Below, in pieces: positions 20,139-28,660 of a stretch of DNA of 64,000 nucleotides. The notes under the pieces are model-generated. The model was not told the DNA's origin. It saw only the letters and a program-made list of their open reading frames with translations, and made no database searches. Numbering within the stretch: position 1 is the first letter of the stretch; each line of letters starts with the position of its first letter. The position numbers and the translations under genes were made by a program. Source of the DNA: Symbiodinium microadriaticum (taxonomy: Eukaryota > Sar > Dinophyceae > Suessiales > Symbiodiniaceae); contig LSRX01001203.1 in assembly GCA_001939145.1 (NCBI GenBank), positions 124,001-188,000 on the forward strand, written 5' to 3'.

Positions 20139-20275
20139 GTGCCTTGGACCTTGGACCAGAGACTGTCCGGAAGTTCTTGTAGATTCCTGATGTAAAGACT
20201 AGCGAATACTACCCAGTAGCGAGGATGGTCAGAAAGGCAGTGCCACGGAGGCTTTGCTCGAGTGGCCGAGCTGAG

Positions 20276-20321
20276 GCCATGGTCTCCGGCCGCGCTTGGG
20301 CCATGGCTGTGGATGCCATCG
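20276..20321 (+). CDS. FN3-like module exon, block 2 (type copy)
   Basis: The acceptor CTGAG ends at 20275. The exon reads AMVSGRAWAMAVDAI plus one base. The donor is GT at 20322, phase 1, and the next exon supplies GA to make Gly. S-G-R-A-W-A-M matches block 2 exactly. Confidence 0.73.
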
Positions 20322-20516
20322 GTGGATCAGGCCAGGCACCGTGATTTGTGCCCCGGAGTGTCTTGCGGCAAGTGATCACAACTGCCAGGCGTCACCTCGC
20401 TGTCGATCCGAAGCCTCCAAGGACAGCCGACAAGTGAGGGCACACGCTTAGTCTTACTGTAAATAGGCTGTTTGAGCACATATGACATTTGAAACGTGGG
20501 CCCTTCTTCGTAGCAG

Positions 20517-20575
20517 GAGCCTTGGGAGGATCGAGCTGCCAATTTCAAGACTTCGCTATCGATGCCGACCTCCAG
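20517..20575 (+). CDS. FN3-like module exon, block 3 (type copy)
   Basis: The acceptor GTAGCAG ends at 20516. The exon reads ALGGSSCQFQDFAIDADLQ and ends at a consensus CAG|GTAAG donor (20576). A-L-G-G-S-S-C is the hallmark of block 3. Phase 0 at the donor fits the next exon. Confidence 0.78.
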
Positions 20576-20652
20576 GTAAGTAGTCAGCACTAACAAGTTC
20601 CATGGCGCCGCAAATTGTTCTGATCATGCTCCTTGCCTGCCTCCCGCGTCAG

Positions 20653-20699
20653 GTTTGGAACTTCACGGACTGCAGGTTTCAGGAGAGTAAGACATACAT
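20653..20699 (+). CDS. FN3-like module exon, block 4 (type copy)
   Basis: The acceptor CGCGTCAG ends at 20652 after a pyrimidine-rich stretch. The exon reads VWNFTDCRFQESKTY plus two bases of Met. The donor is GC at 20700. F-T-D-C ... T-Y-M is block 4. Confidence 0.76.
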
Positions 20700-21040
20700 G
20701 CTTCTTGGCATCGATTGGATTGATTGGACTGTCATTGGACTGTGGCATCAGATGGTTGTGGGATTGCGAACCGACCTCAAAGTGTGAAATAGCACGATCA
20801 CTCCACTCGGCGCTTGAGAAGTATTTTTCGCGACAAAGACGAGACAGGGAACCAGGCGACATGGCGGAATTTCTCAGCCTGAAGATTGCTTTTAACCCTG
20901 CGACAAACTAGATGATCACTTGACACAAGCCTGAAAAAAAAAGCACCCTTGGGGGGGAATGACTGACGGGATGGGTTGTCGTCCTCCGGCGGCCTGTTGT
21001 GCAACGGTGTGTTGCACACGATGCTACGTTAGCGGCCAAG

Positions 21041-21105
21041 GATCTTCATTTACATTGAAGCCTGGCCAGCAGTGGAAGGTGACGGCACCCTTTCAGGCCA
21101 TTGGA
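21041..21105 (+). CDS. FN3-like module exon, block 5 (type copy)
   Basis: The acceptor CCAAG ends at 21040. Its first base completes the Met codon of the previous exon, then it reads IFIYIEAWPAVEGDGTLSG. This closes the copy with I-F-I-Y-I-E-A and E-G-D-G-T-L-S-G. Confidence 0.74.
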
Positions 21106-21630
21106 AATGTTTTCATGATGAGCAAGCAGCATGTGGTGCACCAAATTCGCGTGTCAAGCTGAAGGTCCCATGATTGCCTCCTTCTTCGATGCTTCGAATG
21201 TCTCTGCAGACGATACAGACTCCGAGACAGGTGGAGAGGCTGCCTTCCACAGAGAGCTTTGCACTGATTCCTCGCTGAGAAAGATGCGTGCCGCTCCTTC
21301 CAGGTCTTGGCCGTCGAGGAGGTCCCGATCGTCTCGAATTGGCCGCTTGAAGAAAATTTGAAGTGCACACCGTGCGCACGCTGTGGCACATGCAATTGCA
21401 TGCAATCTTCCTTCCAAAGGCATGCACAGTATATGTAGCGTGTCTTAGCCCCGGGACGTCCCAAGAGATTCTTTGCACAGGTTCCGAGAAGACCCACGCC
21501 AGGCAGTGTATGAGACAGTGTTGCCAGAGCCAAGCGGAGATCCACTGAGTCATTCAGGGATGCTGTGTAATCGAAGCAGCTTCACTACAGGGTTGCTCAG
21601 AACTTGGCTGAGTACCGAGCCAGTGAATGG
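21106..21630. other. no recognisable gene
   Basis: Probably intron between two module copies. A frame at 21175-21260 reads ASNVSADDTDSETGGEA, which contains S-N-V but lacks the rest of block 1. Confidence 0.35.
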
Positions 21631-21639
21631 TCCACACTT

Positions 21640-21755
21640 TGCATGGAATACAGCAACCGAGCCACCCTGCAGTCGGGTCCAGCATCTCCGGGTGGCGTCA
21701 CACTGACTCTTCGCGCAGCGCACGCCAGTGGCCGGCTTTGGGTGACACCTGGCTG
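21640..21755 (+). CDS. FN3-like module exon, blocks 1-2
   Basis: The frame reads YSNRATLQSGPASPGGVTLT and then LRAAHASGRLWVTP. Block 1 (S-N-R-A-T-L ... V-T-L-T-L) runs without an intron into block 2 (A-S-G-R-L-W-V). Boundaries are approximate. Confidence 0.65.
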
Positions 21756-22243
21756 CCCTCAAATGGTGTCAAGCACGTCTACGTGAGTGACTGCTGTCTA
21801 CATTGTCTACATGCCACAGAAGGCATTCAGCTCTTGATGGCTGTGACTGACACAGCTACATACATGTGACGAGGTTGAGCACGTTTTGGCCACGTCAGCC
21901 TGCTTATCCAAGGATGATCACTCGATACAGGCCCCAGGCGCGAATGCAGCGGCAATTGTTGGCAGCACAGAGATGTAGGGGATGGCTGACGTTGGCTGTT
22001 GGCACGATGGGACGACATGGGATGCTGTGGGCCACAAGATCTACTCAATTTTCCAGGATGTCTCAAATTGGGGGGCTTCTTCAGTGATGTCGGTGCGCAA
22101 CAGGTGGCTGCAGAGTCCGTGACAAATGGATGGAACGTTGCTGGGACCGCATCGTCATCAGAAGTCATCAGGCTCTGGCTCTGGCATGAGTCAGAGTCTG
22201 AAGAGCAAGCAGCATTTAAATTTAGATGATGCTTCACGCTGAG

Positions 22244-22310
22244 GCCATTGGTGGTCCTGGCTGCCAGAGAATGGATGCGGCCATCGATGAGCAGGATCAC
22301 CCGCGTTCTG
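22244..22310 (+). CDS. FN3-like module exon, block 3
   Basis: After GAG at 22241-22243 the frame reads AIGGPGCQRMDAAIDEQ. A-I-G-G-P-G-C with a following I is block 3. A longer open frame on the opposite strand (21827-22411) overlaps it but has no family motif. Confidence 0.55.
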
Positions 22311-22695
22311 CTGAAGTTTAGGACATCAATATCGTACTGACTGCACAGTCTATGATGTGAAGAGTGAAGAGCTTCGAATTCGTTCACTTTGTCATGAACG
22401 ATTTTCTCCATGACGTGGCTGACGTGAGCCCTACAGGAGATCTGGTGACTCTTACCTGTTGCGTGTAACTTTGGATGATGGATGAAGTTAAACTGTTCTA
22501 TGCGGCCGGGTTGCGATATTCGGTTCTTCTCGGGCCTTGATCTTGTGAGCGGAAGTCTTCCCTGTGGAGGTTTCTGGTTGCCAAAGCTGGGAAGTTAACA
22601 GAAAAGCTAGCGGTTTTCCCTGCTTTGGGCCGCTATGCATCTACAATACCTTAGGGATTTGGGCAGTGTCTTTTGCTTGTTGGCGCTAGCGGAAA
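22311..22695. other. no recognisable gene
   Basis: Spacer before the satellite island. Nothing recognised. Confidence 0.4.
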
Positions 22696-22699
22696 CTAA

Positions 22700-22925
22700 G
22701 ACCAAGCAGTAGCACAACAGCAGTGGGGCAGCAGTAGTAGTACCAGGTTGGTCGTCGTGGTCGTAGTTGTAGGCATAGCATGGGCAGCAGCAGCAGCAGC
22801 AGGAGGAGGAGGAGGAGTAGTAGTAGTCGTAGAAGGAAAAGCAGAAGCAGAAGCAGCAGCACTACCCGTTCCTGTCGTTGTCGTTGTCGTCGTTGCTTTT
22901 GTTGTTGCTGTTGCAGTTGCTGCTG
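22700..22925. repeat. mixed AGC/AGG/AGT/CGT triplet array
   Basis: Imperfect triplet repeats including AGC, AGG, AGT and GTC/GTT stretches. Frames on both strands stay open by repeat composition only. Confidence 0.85.
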
Positions 22926-23141
22926 TTGGCTCCGATGCAGCAATGAAAACGCTCAAAACACCCATGCCGTTTACACCGTGGTTTGCAGTGTTTTCCGTGC
23001 TTTGCAAAAAACCGAGGTTTTTCGGCGCATCACCCACGCGAAACAGCTTAAATACCGATGTACAATGTAAATGACATGTCGGCGTTGTGCTTTTTCATCG
23101 CGTCGGAGCGTTGTTGCTGTAAGTATAAGTCAAAATAAGAC

Positions 23142-23202
<61 letters not shown>

Positions 23203-23219
23203 CAGCAGTCGTCGTAGCC

Positions 23220-23265
<46 letters not shown>

Positions 23266-23320
23266 CAGTCGTAGTAGTAGTAGTCGTAGTAGTCGTAGTA
23301 GTAGTAGTAGTAGTAGTAGT

Positions 23321-23358
<38 letters not shown>

Positions 23359-23538
23359 TAGTAGCAGTCGCAGTAGTAGTAGTAGTAGTAGCAGCAGCAG
23401 CAGTAGTAGTAGTAGTAGTAGCAGTCGCAGTAGCAGTAGCAGTAGTAGTAGTAGTAGTAGTAGTAGTAGCAGCAGCAGCAGTAGTAGTAGTAGTAGTAGN
23501 TAGTAGTGGTAGTAGTAGTAGTAGTAGTAGTAGTAGTA
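23142..23538. repeat. (AGT)n triplet array with AGC and TCG interruptions
   Basis: About 400 bases, mostly AGT/GTA with blocks of AGC and GTC. An ambiguous base (n) at 23500 shows that the assembly or base call is uncertain here. The long poly-Thr frame on the minus strand (23048-23596) is an artefact of the repeat. Confidence 0.95.
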
Positions 23539-23596
23539 CGGGCGTAGCCCTAGGTTTGCCCCGCGGAGATTTCTTTACATAGGCAGCGAAGTACAA

Positions 23597-24050
23597 AATA
23601 CGTGGCAGGCGCAGTACTGTCGAGGGTTGGAGGGTTCTGATGGCAGGAGACGATTTCCGCGTAAAATTAAAAATTTTACGCGCAAATTGGTGTTTGCTGC
23701 GACAGCCGAAACCTGATAATACGTGGCCAGCGCAAGACTTTTGAGACTTCGAGGCAACCAGCAGGGCTCAAGACGCGCGGCCTTTTTTTGGCTATGTTAG
23801 CGCCGTAGAGCACAACGGCAAGTGCAAAATACGTGGCAGGCGCAGTACTTTCGAGGGTTCGAAGAGTCTGACGGCAGGAGATGATTTCCGCCAAAAATCA
23901 CAAATTAGTCGCGCACGTTGGTCTCTGCCGCGGGGGCCGGAACCGCATAATACGTGGCCAGCGCAGTACTTTGGAGACTTTGAGGCAGGCAGCAGTGCTC
24001 GGGCCGCAGGGACGTTTTTTGGCCACGTTCTTTTTGCACAGCGCAATGTA
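23597..24050. repeat. 231-bp dimeric tandem repeat, two units
   Basis: The motif AATACGTGGC followed by AGGCGCAGTAC or CAGCGCA recurs at 23597, 23718, 23828 and 23949. Copies 1 and 3 agree in detail, as do copies 2 and 4, each 231 bases apart. The structure is two tandem dimers built of 110-121 bp half units. This is satellite organisation, with no coding content. Confidence 0.85.
23658..23682. repeat. perfect 11-bp inverted repeat
   Basis: CGCGTAAAATT at 23658-23668 and AATTTTACGCG at 23672-23682 are exact reverse complements around a 3-base AAA loop. It is present in the first satellite unit but broken in the second, where the corresponding bases near 23890-23915 differ. Confidence 0.85.
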
Positions 24051-24054
24051 AGCA

Positions 24055-24602
24055 AACTCTAGACTCTAAACCCTAAAAGGAGCTGTCGATAGCCAAACCC
24101 TAGATTGGTCAGCAAACCCTAAACGGAGATGTCCATAGCCAAACCCTAAACCTAAACCCTAAAAGGAGATGTTGGTAGCCAAACCCTAAGCCTTAAGCCC
24201 GAAAAGGAGATGTCGAGAGCCAAACCCTGAACCCTAAAAGGACGATAGCCCAACCCTAAAAGGAGATGTCGATAGCCAAACCCTAGACCCTAAAAGGAGA
24301 TGTTGGTCAGCAAACCCTAAAACTTAAAAGGATATGTCGATAGCCAAACACTCAACCCCAAAAGGAGGTGTCGAGAGCCAAACCCTAGACCGTAAAAGGA
24401 AATGTTGGTCAGCAAACCCTAAACCCTAAATGGAGATGTCGATAGCCAAACCCTGAACCCTAAAAGGAGATGTTGGTCAACAAGCCCTAAACCCTAAAAA
24501 GAGATGTTGGTAGCCAACCCGAGACCTCAAAAAGAGATGTCCATAGCCAAACCTTAAACCCTAAAAGGAGATGTCGATAGCCGAACCCTAGACCCTAAAA
24601 CG
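24055..24602. repeat. telomere-like minisatellite, left part
   Basis: Units of about 34 bases combine one or two CCCTAAA copies (plant and dinoflagellate-type telomere repeat, C-rich strand) with a spacer of GGAGATGTCGATAGCC or GGAGATGTTGGTCAGC type. Roughly 16 units are present, with point changes and some truncated units. The same array continues on the far side of the reverse transcriptase insertion. Confidence 0.9.
24590..24602 (+). repeat. left target-site duplication
   Basis: AGACCCTAAAACG lies immediately before the inserted reverse transcriptase and is repeated exactly at 25912-25924. Other array units have AAAAGGAG at this place, so the shared C is specific to this pair. Confidence 0.8.
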
Positions 24603-25911
24603 CATCATACAAAATAGGCTAGCGCAGGATATGGATCAATTTTTGCGTAAATCGCAGTATGGATTCAGGGCAGCTAAAGGTACCAAACACGCGCTGCACA
24701 TCCTAAGACGAGCAATGGAATATTCCAATCTAACAGATACCATTCTCAACCTGTTATTTTTGGACTGGAAACAGGCCTTTGACTCGGTCGACCACACCGC
24801 CCTTAAGATCACATTGCAGCGTTTCGGAATTCCAGCAGACATTCAAGCCCTGGTCAATTCAATCTACTCGGACCCCACCTTCGAGATTAAAGGTCTCAAT
24901 GGTAAATTAGCACAAGGTAAAGTCCGAACAGGTATTCGACAAGGCTGTCCTCTCAGTCCATATCTATTTGTTATCATATTGTCCGTTATGTTCGAAGACG
25001 TAGACGGAGCACTCCTTGACCAAGGTATAGCTACCAACACATGGTCTGTTAATTACCCTACCTACGATGTAGAGTACGCTGATGATACCTTGCTCCTAGG
25101 AATGACCACACCGCAACTAGAAAACATGCTCCATCAGGTTGAGAGAGAAGCCTCACTTTATGGTATGTCCTTAAACTCCTCTAAAACCGAAGTCCTATAT
25201 AGGGCCTCAGCGCCCGCTCCAAAACTCAGATTCCTGGACGGCACAGCAGTACCGACCACTACGCAAGTGAAGTACCTAGGTACCATGGTATCATGGGAGG
25301 ACTCCTTCTCGGTTGCCTTTAAGCACACGGCTGCATTAGCCGAGCAAGCGTACAAAAAACTAAGATTACTCTGGAACAGCTCCTTACCCCAAAAGGTAAA
25401 ACTCTGCATCTTCCAGTCTACATTCCCGGCAGTTCTAAGCTACGGACTAGATGCTTTCACACTAGATGACAAGGCTCTGTCTAGGATAGACGGGCTCTAC
25501 TACAGATTCCTCCGCAGAATCGTCAAAATCCCCGCTTCCTATATCTCCAGGATCCCTAACAGTGAGGTCTATAACAAAGCCAACAGACCACACCTCCCCT
25601 CGGAATCCCTGAGAAGCCTGCAGCTCAAACTCCTAACTGATGTGTTTGTTGCCCCAATTACTGATCCCATACACAACGTAGTCTTTTCAGCAGCGTTCAG
25701 GGACAGAGTTATAACCAAGGGTCGAAGAAGAGGCAGGGGTACCGGTTGGCTAGCGGTCACCACCAAAAGAGAATTTCCGGACATTTGGAAGTCAGACCAC
25801 ACCGCTAGGTTCCCCCACCACCAGTACATAAGCATTAAGCGAAAGCTCAGCTCTCTTTCTTCCGGGCAAGCGCCAAAGTGCGCCAGACCACCGCGCACAC
25901 GGCAAGCAAAA
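24603..25911 (+). mobile_element. 5'-truncated non-LTR retrotransposon in telomere-like array
   Basis: The 1309-base segment interrupts the minisatellite and is flanked by 13-bp direct repeats, as expected from target-primed reverse transcription. Its 5' end falls within the reverse transcriptase domain: in-frame codons before the first ATG read IIQNRLAQD, which fits the region just before the Q-Y-G-F motif. No 3' UTR is seen; the open frame runs to the very end, which finishes in a short A run (CAAAAAG). Confidence 0.82.
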
Positions 25912-25920
25912 AGACCCTAA
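24631..25920 (+). CDS. LINE-type reverse transcriptase, truncated
   Basis: The frame encodes 429 residues without a stop. Family motifs in order: SQYGFRAAKGT (about 8-18), palm motif A FLDWKQAFDSVDH (about 44-56), motif B GIRQGCPLSPYLF (about 104-116), motif C YADDTLLLG (about 151-159) with the catalytic Asp pair, motif D LNSSKTEVL, and motif E YLGTMVS. The fingers motifs upstream and any endonuclease domain are missing, so the element is 5'-truncated although the palm is intact. ATG 24631 is simply the first Met; homology extends upstream of it. The stop TAA (25918-25920) comes from CCCTAA of the host repeat. Confidence 0.88.
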   Translation: MDQFLRKSQYGFRAAKGTKHALHILRRAMEYSNLTDTILNLLFLDWKQAFDSVDHTALKITLQRFGIPADIQALVNSIYSDPTFEIKGLNGKLAQGKVRTGIRQGCPLSPYLFVIILSVMFEDVDGALLDQGIATNTWSVNYPTYDVEYADDTLLLGMTTPQLENMLHQVEREASLYGMSLNSSKTEVLYRASAPAPKLRFLDGTAVPTTTQVKYLGTMVSWEDSFSVAFKHTAALAEQAYKKLRLLWNSSLPQKVKLCIFQSTFPAVLSYGLDAFTLDDKALSRIDGLYYRFLRRIVKIPASYISRIPNSEVYNKANRPHLPSESLRSLQLKLLTDVFVAPITDPIHNVVFSAAFRDRVITKGRRRGRGTGWLAVTTKREFPDIWKSDHTARFPHHQYISIKRKLSSLSSGQAPKCARPPRTRQAKRP

Positions 25921-25924
25921 AACG
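25912..25924 (+). repeat. right target-site duplication
   Basis: AGACCCTAAAACG, identical to 24590-24602. It contains the stop codon used by the reverse transcriptase frame. Confidence 0.8.
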
Positions 25925-26290
25925 AGATGTTGGTCAGCAAACCCTAAACCCTAAAAGGAGATGTCGATAGCCAAACCCTATTCCCTAAAAGGAAATGTCG
26001 AGAGCCAAACCCTAAACCTTAAACCCCAAACCCTACAACTTGCAACAAGCTTGATTCCCGTGCCAAACCCTAAACCCTAAAAAGAGATGTTGGAAGCCAA
26101 ACCCTAAACCCTAAAAGGAGCTGTCGATCGCCAAACCCTAGACCCTAAAAGGAGATGTTGGTCAGCAAGCCCTAAACCCTAAAAGGAGATGTCCATAGCC
26201 AAACCCTAAACCCTAAAAGGACATGTTGGTAGCCAAACCCTAAGCCCTAAAAGGACATGTCGAGAGCCAAACCCTGAACCTTAAAAGGAA
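25925..26290. repeat. telomere-like minisatellite, right part
   Basis: About ten more units with the same CCCTAAA plus GGAGATGTCGATAGCC-type spacer, in the same orientation as the left part. A short unrelated patch (ACTTGCAACAAGCTTGATTCC-like, near 26038-26058) interrupts it. Confidence 0.88.
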
Positions 26291-26422
26291 GATGCGCAGG
26301 TCCGAGGACTGCAAGGGCCACAGTCGCATGCTTGTTGCGGGGGCGGTGAGTCGTGAAGACAGGTGCGGAGAAGTGCTTCGGACAAGAAGTTTCTCGGGCA
26401 AACCCCGGGCTATGCGCGTAGT

Positions 26423-26427
26423 AGTAA

Positions 26428-26480
<53 letters not shown>
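26423..26480. repeat. (AGT)n microsatellite
   Basis: AGT triplets continuing into GGT and GTC variants to about 26550. Confidence 0.9.
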
Positions 26481-26485
<5 letters not shown>

Positions 26486-26569
26486 TGGTAGTGGTAATGC
26501 TAGTGGTGTGCAGCTACTAGTAGTAATGGTAGTGGTCGTCGTCGTCGTAACCGGTCTGGTGTCTATTCG

Positions 26570-26594
26570 TTCTATCGCTCGCTCGCTCGCTCTC

Positions 26595-26629
<35 letters not shown>

Positions 26630-26662
26630 GGCTTTCTCAGTCTCTCTTTCTTTCTCTTTACC
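26570..26662. repeat. (CT)n-rich microsatellite
   Basis: CTCG and CT dinucleotide runs. Nothing coding. Confidence 0.9.
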
Positions 26663-27150
26663 TCAAATGTGCAGTTAGACATGGAGTTCGTCACATCACA
26701 TCGCCTCACTGCGCAGGAACAAAAGCATTGACCAGTGCCCTGTTAAATGCACTTGCACATTTCGCTGAAAATGCGAGGGTAATTGTGCCACTAACTCAGT
26801 TCGTTGTTTTTTGTCGAAATACGATTTGGTTTGCAAAGGCATGCAAAGAGGCTTCAGCGAAACTAGCAATCATTGTCATGAGCTTTGGGCCATGAGGCCA
26901 AGCCAGGGGTGATATGCGAAAGTTGCCAGATTCACAGCAAGCGCTACAAAAAGGTACAGCTTGCTTCATGTTCGTGGTTATTTTTGTTCCGGCCAGCTGT
27001 TTTCAAGCGAAGTACCTGAACAAGCAAGCACGACGCATGCCTCATTGTTCCTTCATCGCCGCCGACAAATACAACAGGATAAGAACGCTACAGTGTGTCT
27101 GGAGCAAATTTCCGATCTTATTAGCTGCAACCCTGTTGCTGCAACGACAG
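26663..27150. other. no recognisable gene
   Basis: Unique DNA after the satellite island. Overlapping short frames only, no module block before 27151. Confidence 0.4.
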
Positions 27151-27190
27151 GAGGCGACAGTGCAACTTTCAGAGTGTGGTCTCTTGCGAG
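27151..27190 (+). CDS. FN3-like module exon, block 4
   Basis: The acceptor ACGACAG ends at 27150. The exon reads EATVQLSECGLLR plus one base. A GC donor at 27191 leaves phase 1, and the next exon completes Gly. V-Q-L-S-E-C-G-L-L is block 4. Confidence 0.68.
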
Positions 27191-27254
27191 GCAGGACGCT
27201 CTCAACTCCATCTTGAAAACCGTCAGTTTCACCATGCACCTCTCATGTTTGCAG

Positions 27255-27340
27255 GTAGGTACTACTACGCCTTTGCCTATGTTGCCGGACCGGAGGGAGG
27301 ATTGAATGGGATTCTCGGCAGAATGTCAAGGCACAGGGCA
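27255..27340 (+). CDS. FN3-like module exon, block 5
   Basis: The acceptor TTTGCAG ends at 27254. The exon reads RYYYAFAYVAGPEGGLNGIL and then G-R-M. Joined to the previous exon it gives C-G-L-L-R-G-R-Y-Y-Y-A-F-A-Y-V. The end is approximate. Confidence 0.7.
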
Positions 27341-27567
27341 AAGAAATTGCTGCCTGTGAACCATGATGCCATCGAACCTAGGACTCTGAGTCCTCCGGTC
27401 GAGATCTTCGTTCCAACGGTCGCTTGAATTGACAGTGAGGTTAGGAGCGTTTGCAAGAAACGGTCGATCATGCTAGTTTGTCAGTTCCCCGGTGGCTACT
27501 CTTTCGTCAGGGATCGCATGGAATTTCCAGCGAGTTTAAGGTATTGATTTTCGATTGTGCCGCCGAG

Positions 27568-27618
27568 GTTTCCAACGACTTCTCTCAACCTCCCCAGCTT
27601 GTCGCCACAGCACGTCAG
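27568..27618 (+). CDS. FN3-like module exon, block 1
   Basis: The acceptor GCCGAG ends at 27567. The 17 codons read VSNDFSQPPQLVATARQ. A GC donor at 27619 in phase 0 fits the phase-0 exon at 27716. Confidence 0.7.
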
Positions 27619-27715
27619 GCATTCCAAAGCAATCTCTCCAAGACATGCAGATTGGTTCGTCCATGACAGTTGAGGGCTGCTGTGTGATTTTAATGTGTCG
27701 CTGAGCTTCGTGCAG

Positions 27716-27786
27716 GACCACGTGCAGTTTACCTTCTCTGCTGTTCAGCAGTTCGGCGTTGCGTGGGCCACTCTCCTGCCATTCAG
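27716..27786 (+). CDS. FN3-like module exon, block 2
   Basis: The acceptor CGTGCAG ends at 27715. The exon reads DHVQFTFSAVQQFGVAWATL and L-P-F plus two bases. A GC donor at 27787 and the first base of the next exon make Arg. The stop codon that follows in frame (27791) is therefore inside the intron. Confidence 0.76.
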
Positions 27787-28032
27787 GCGCTGAGATTCCT
27801 TCGCGGCATTAACCGAGCGAGGCATCCACGGCACAACAGACGTAATGGACGGACATGCGCCCCAAGCTTCATAACTATAACAAGAGCTTGATCAAGATAC
27901 TACATAACTTAACCTGCTGTGGCGAAATCTAAGGTCATGATCATCGATGCGTGGCTTGCCTACTCACTGACGCTAGCCTGCATTGGCAAGCCGAAAGCTA
28001 GTATTTCTGGTCATGTCTGTATTGCCCGTAAG

Positions 28033-28110
28033 GACCATTGAGAGTGTGAAGAGCTTTGCCAACGCAGCAGGAGGTTCGAATTGCCGGAGAGAGGCGAGTC
28101 GCTCTGCCAG
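28033..28110 (+). CDS. FN3-like module exon, block 3
   Basis: The acceptor CGTAAG ends at 28032. The frame reads TIESVKSFANAAGGSNCRRE. V-K-S-F-A-N-A-A-G-G-S-N-C is block 3, reached in phase from block 2. The frame remains open far beyond, so the end is arbitrary. Confidence 0.7.
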
Positions 28111-28590
28111 ACGTGAAACCCAAACAGCAGTTTCAAGCACTGAAGGCCCTGAGCATTGGCACCGCTGTGAAGGCAAAGCTGGGGACGGGGCTTCCGCAGC
28201 AGAATTGGTATCACCGGGGTCCGAAACACTTTCCGGCTTCCGGTCTGCTGCAGGAGATCTTGCTTGCATCCTCGTTTCCGTCCTTTGGCCAGCACACCGG
28301 CCAGGCAGCAACAAGAACAGTCTCCGAACGACAGCTGTCAGGAATGCCGGTGATGGCTGCGACTTGACCACGAATGGAATGCACCTTGGAGCATCCTTGT
28401 TAGCTGGTGCTTCTCTGAGCCGAAATGTACACGCCATCTCTTTGATGGCTCGTCGGCATCCGTGCGAACAACATGCCGCCACTTCAGAACAAAGTCATCA
28501 AGTCAAGGTTAAACGTAGGTTCAACCAATCTGAGCCTGATCCAACTCGTGGATCGCATTCTGATCTGAAGTTACTACCGAGCCATGAAAG

Positions 28591-28660
28591 GTATGTGTTA
28601 GCCGTGTATGTGGAGGACATCAACGGCCACGGACTCGGATCATCGGCGTTTGGCAATCAC
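28591..28660 (+). CDS. FN3-like module exon, block 5
   Basis: The acceptor ATGAAAG ends at 28590. The frame reads YVLAVYVEDINGHGLGSSAF. Y-V-L-A-V-Y-V-E-D-I-N-G is block 5 in nearly consensus form. Block 4 of this copy was not seen. Confidence 0.7.

Noticed and set aside
21827..22411. 194-codon minus-strand open frame
   Set aside because: It overlaps a plausible + strand block 3 exon, has no family motif and no splice context; all supported module exons here are on the + strand.
23048..23596. 182-codon poly-Thr frame on the minus strand
   Set aside because: Entirely created by the triplet array, which also contains an ambiguous base.
27791..27793. In-frame stop codons soon after module exons as proof of pseudogenes
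   Set aside because: In the copies examined the stop lies downstream of a GC, GA or GT donor that joins in phase to the next block.
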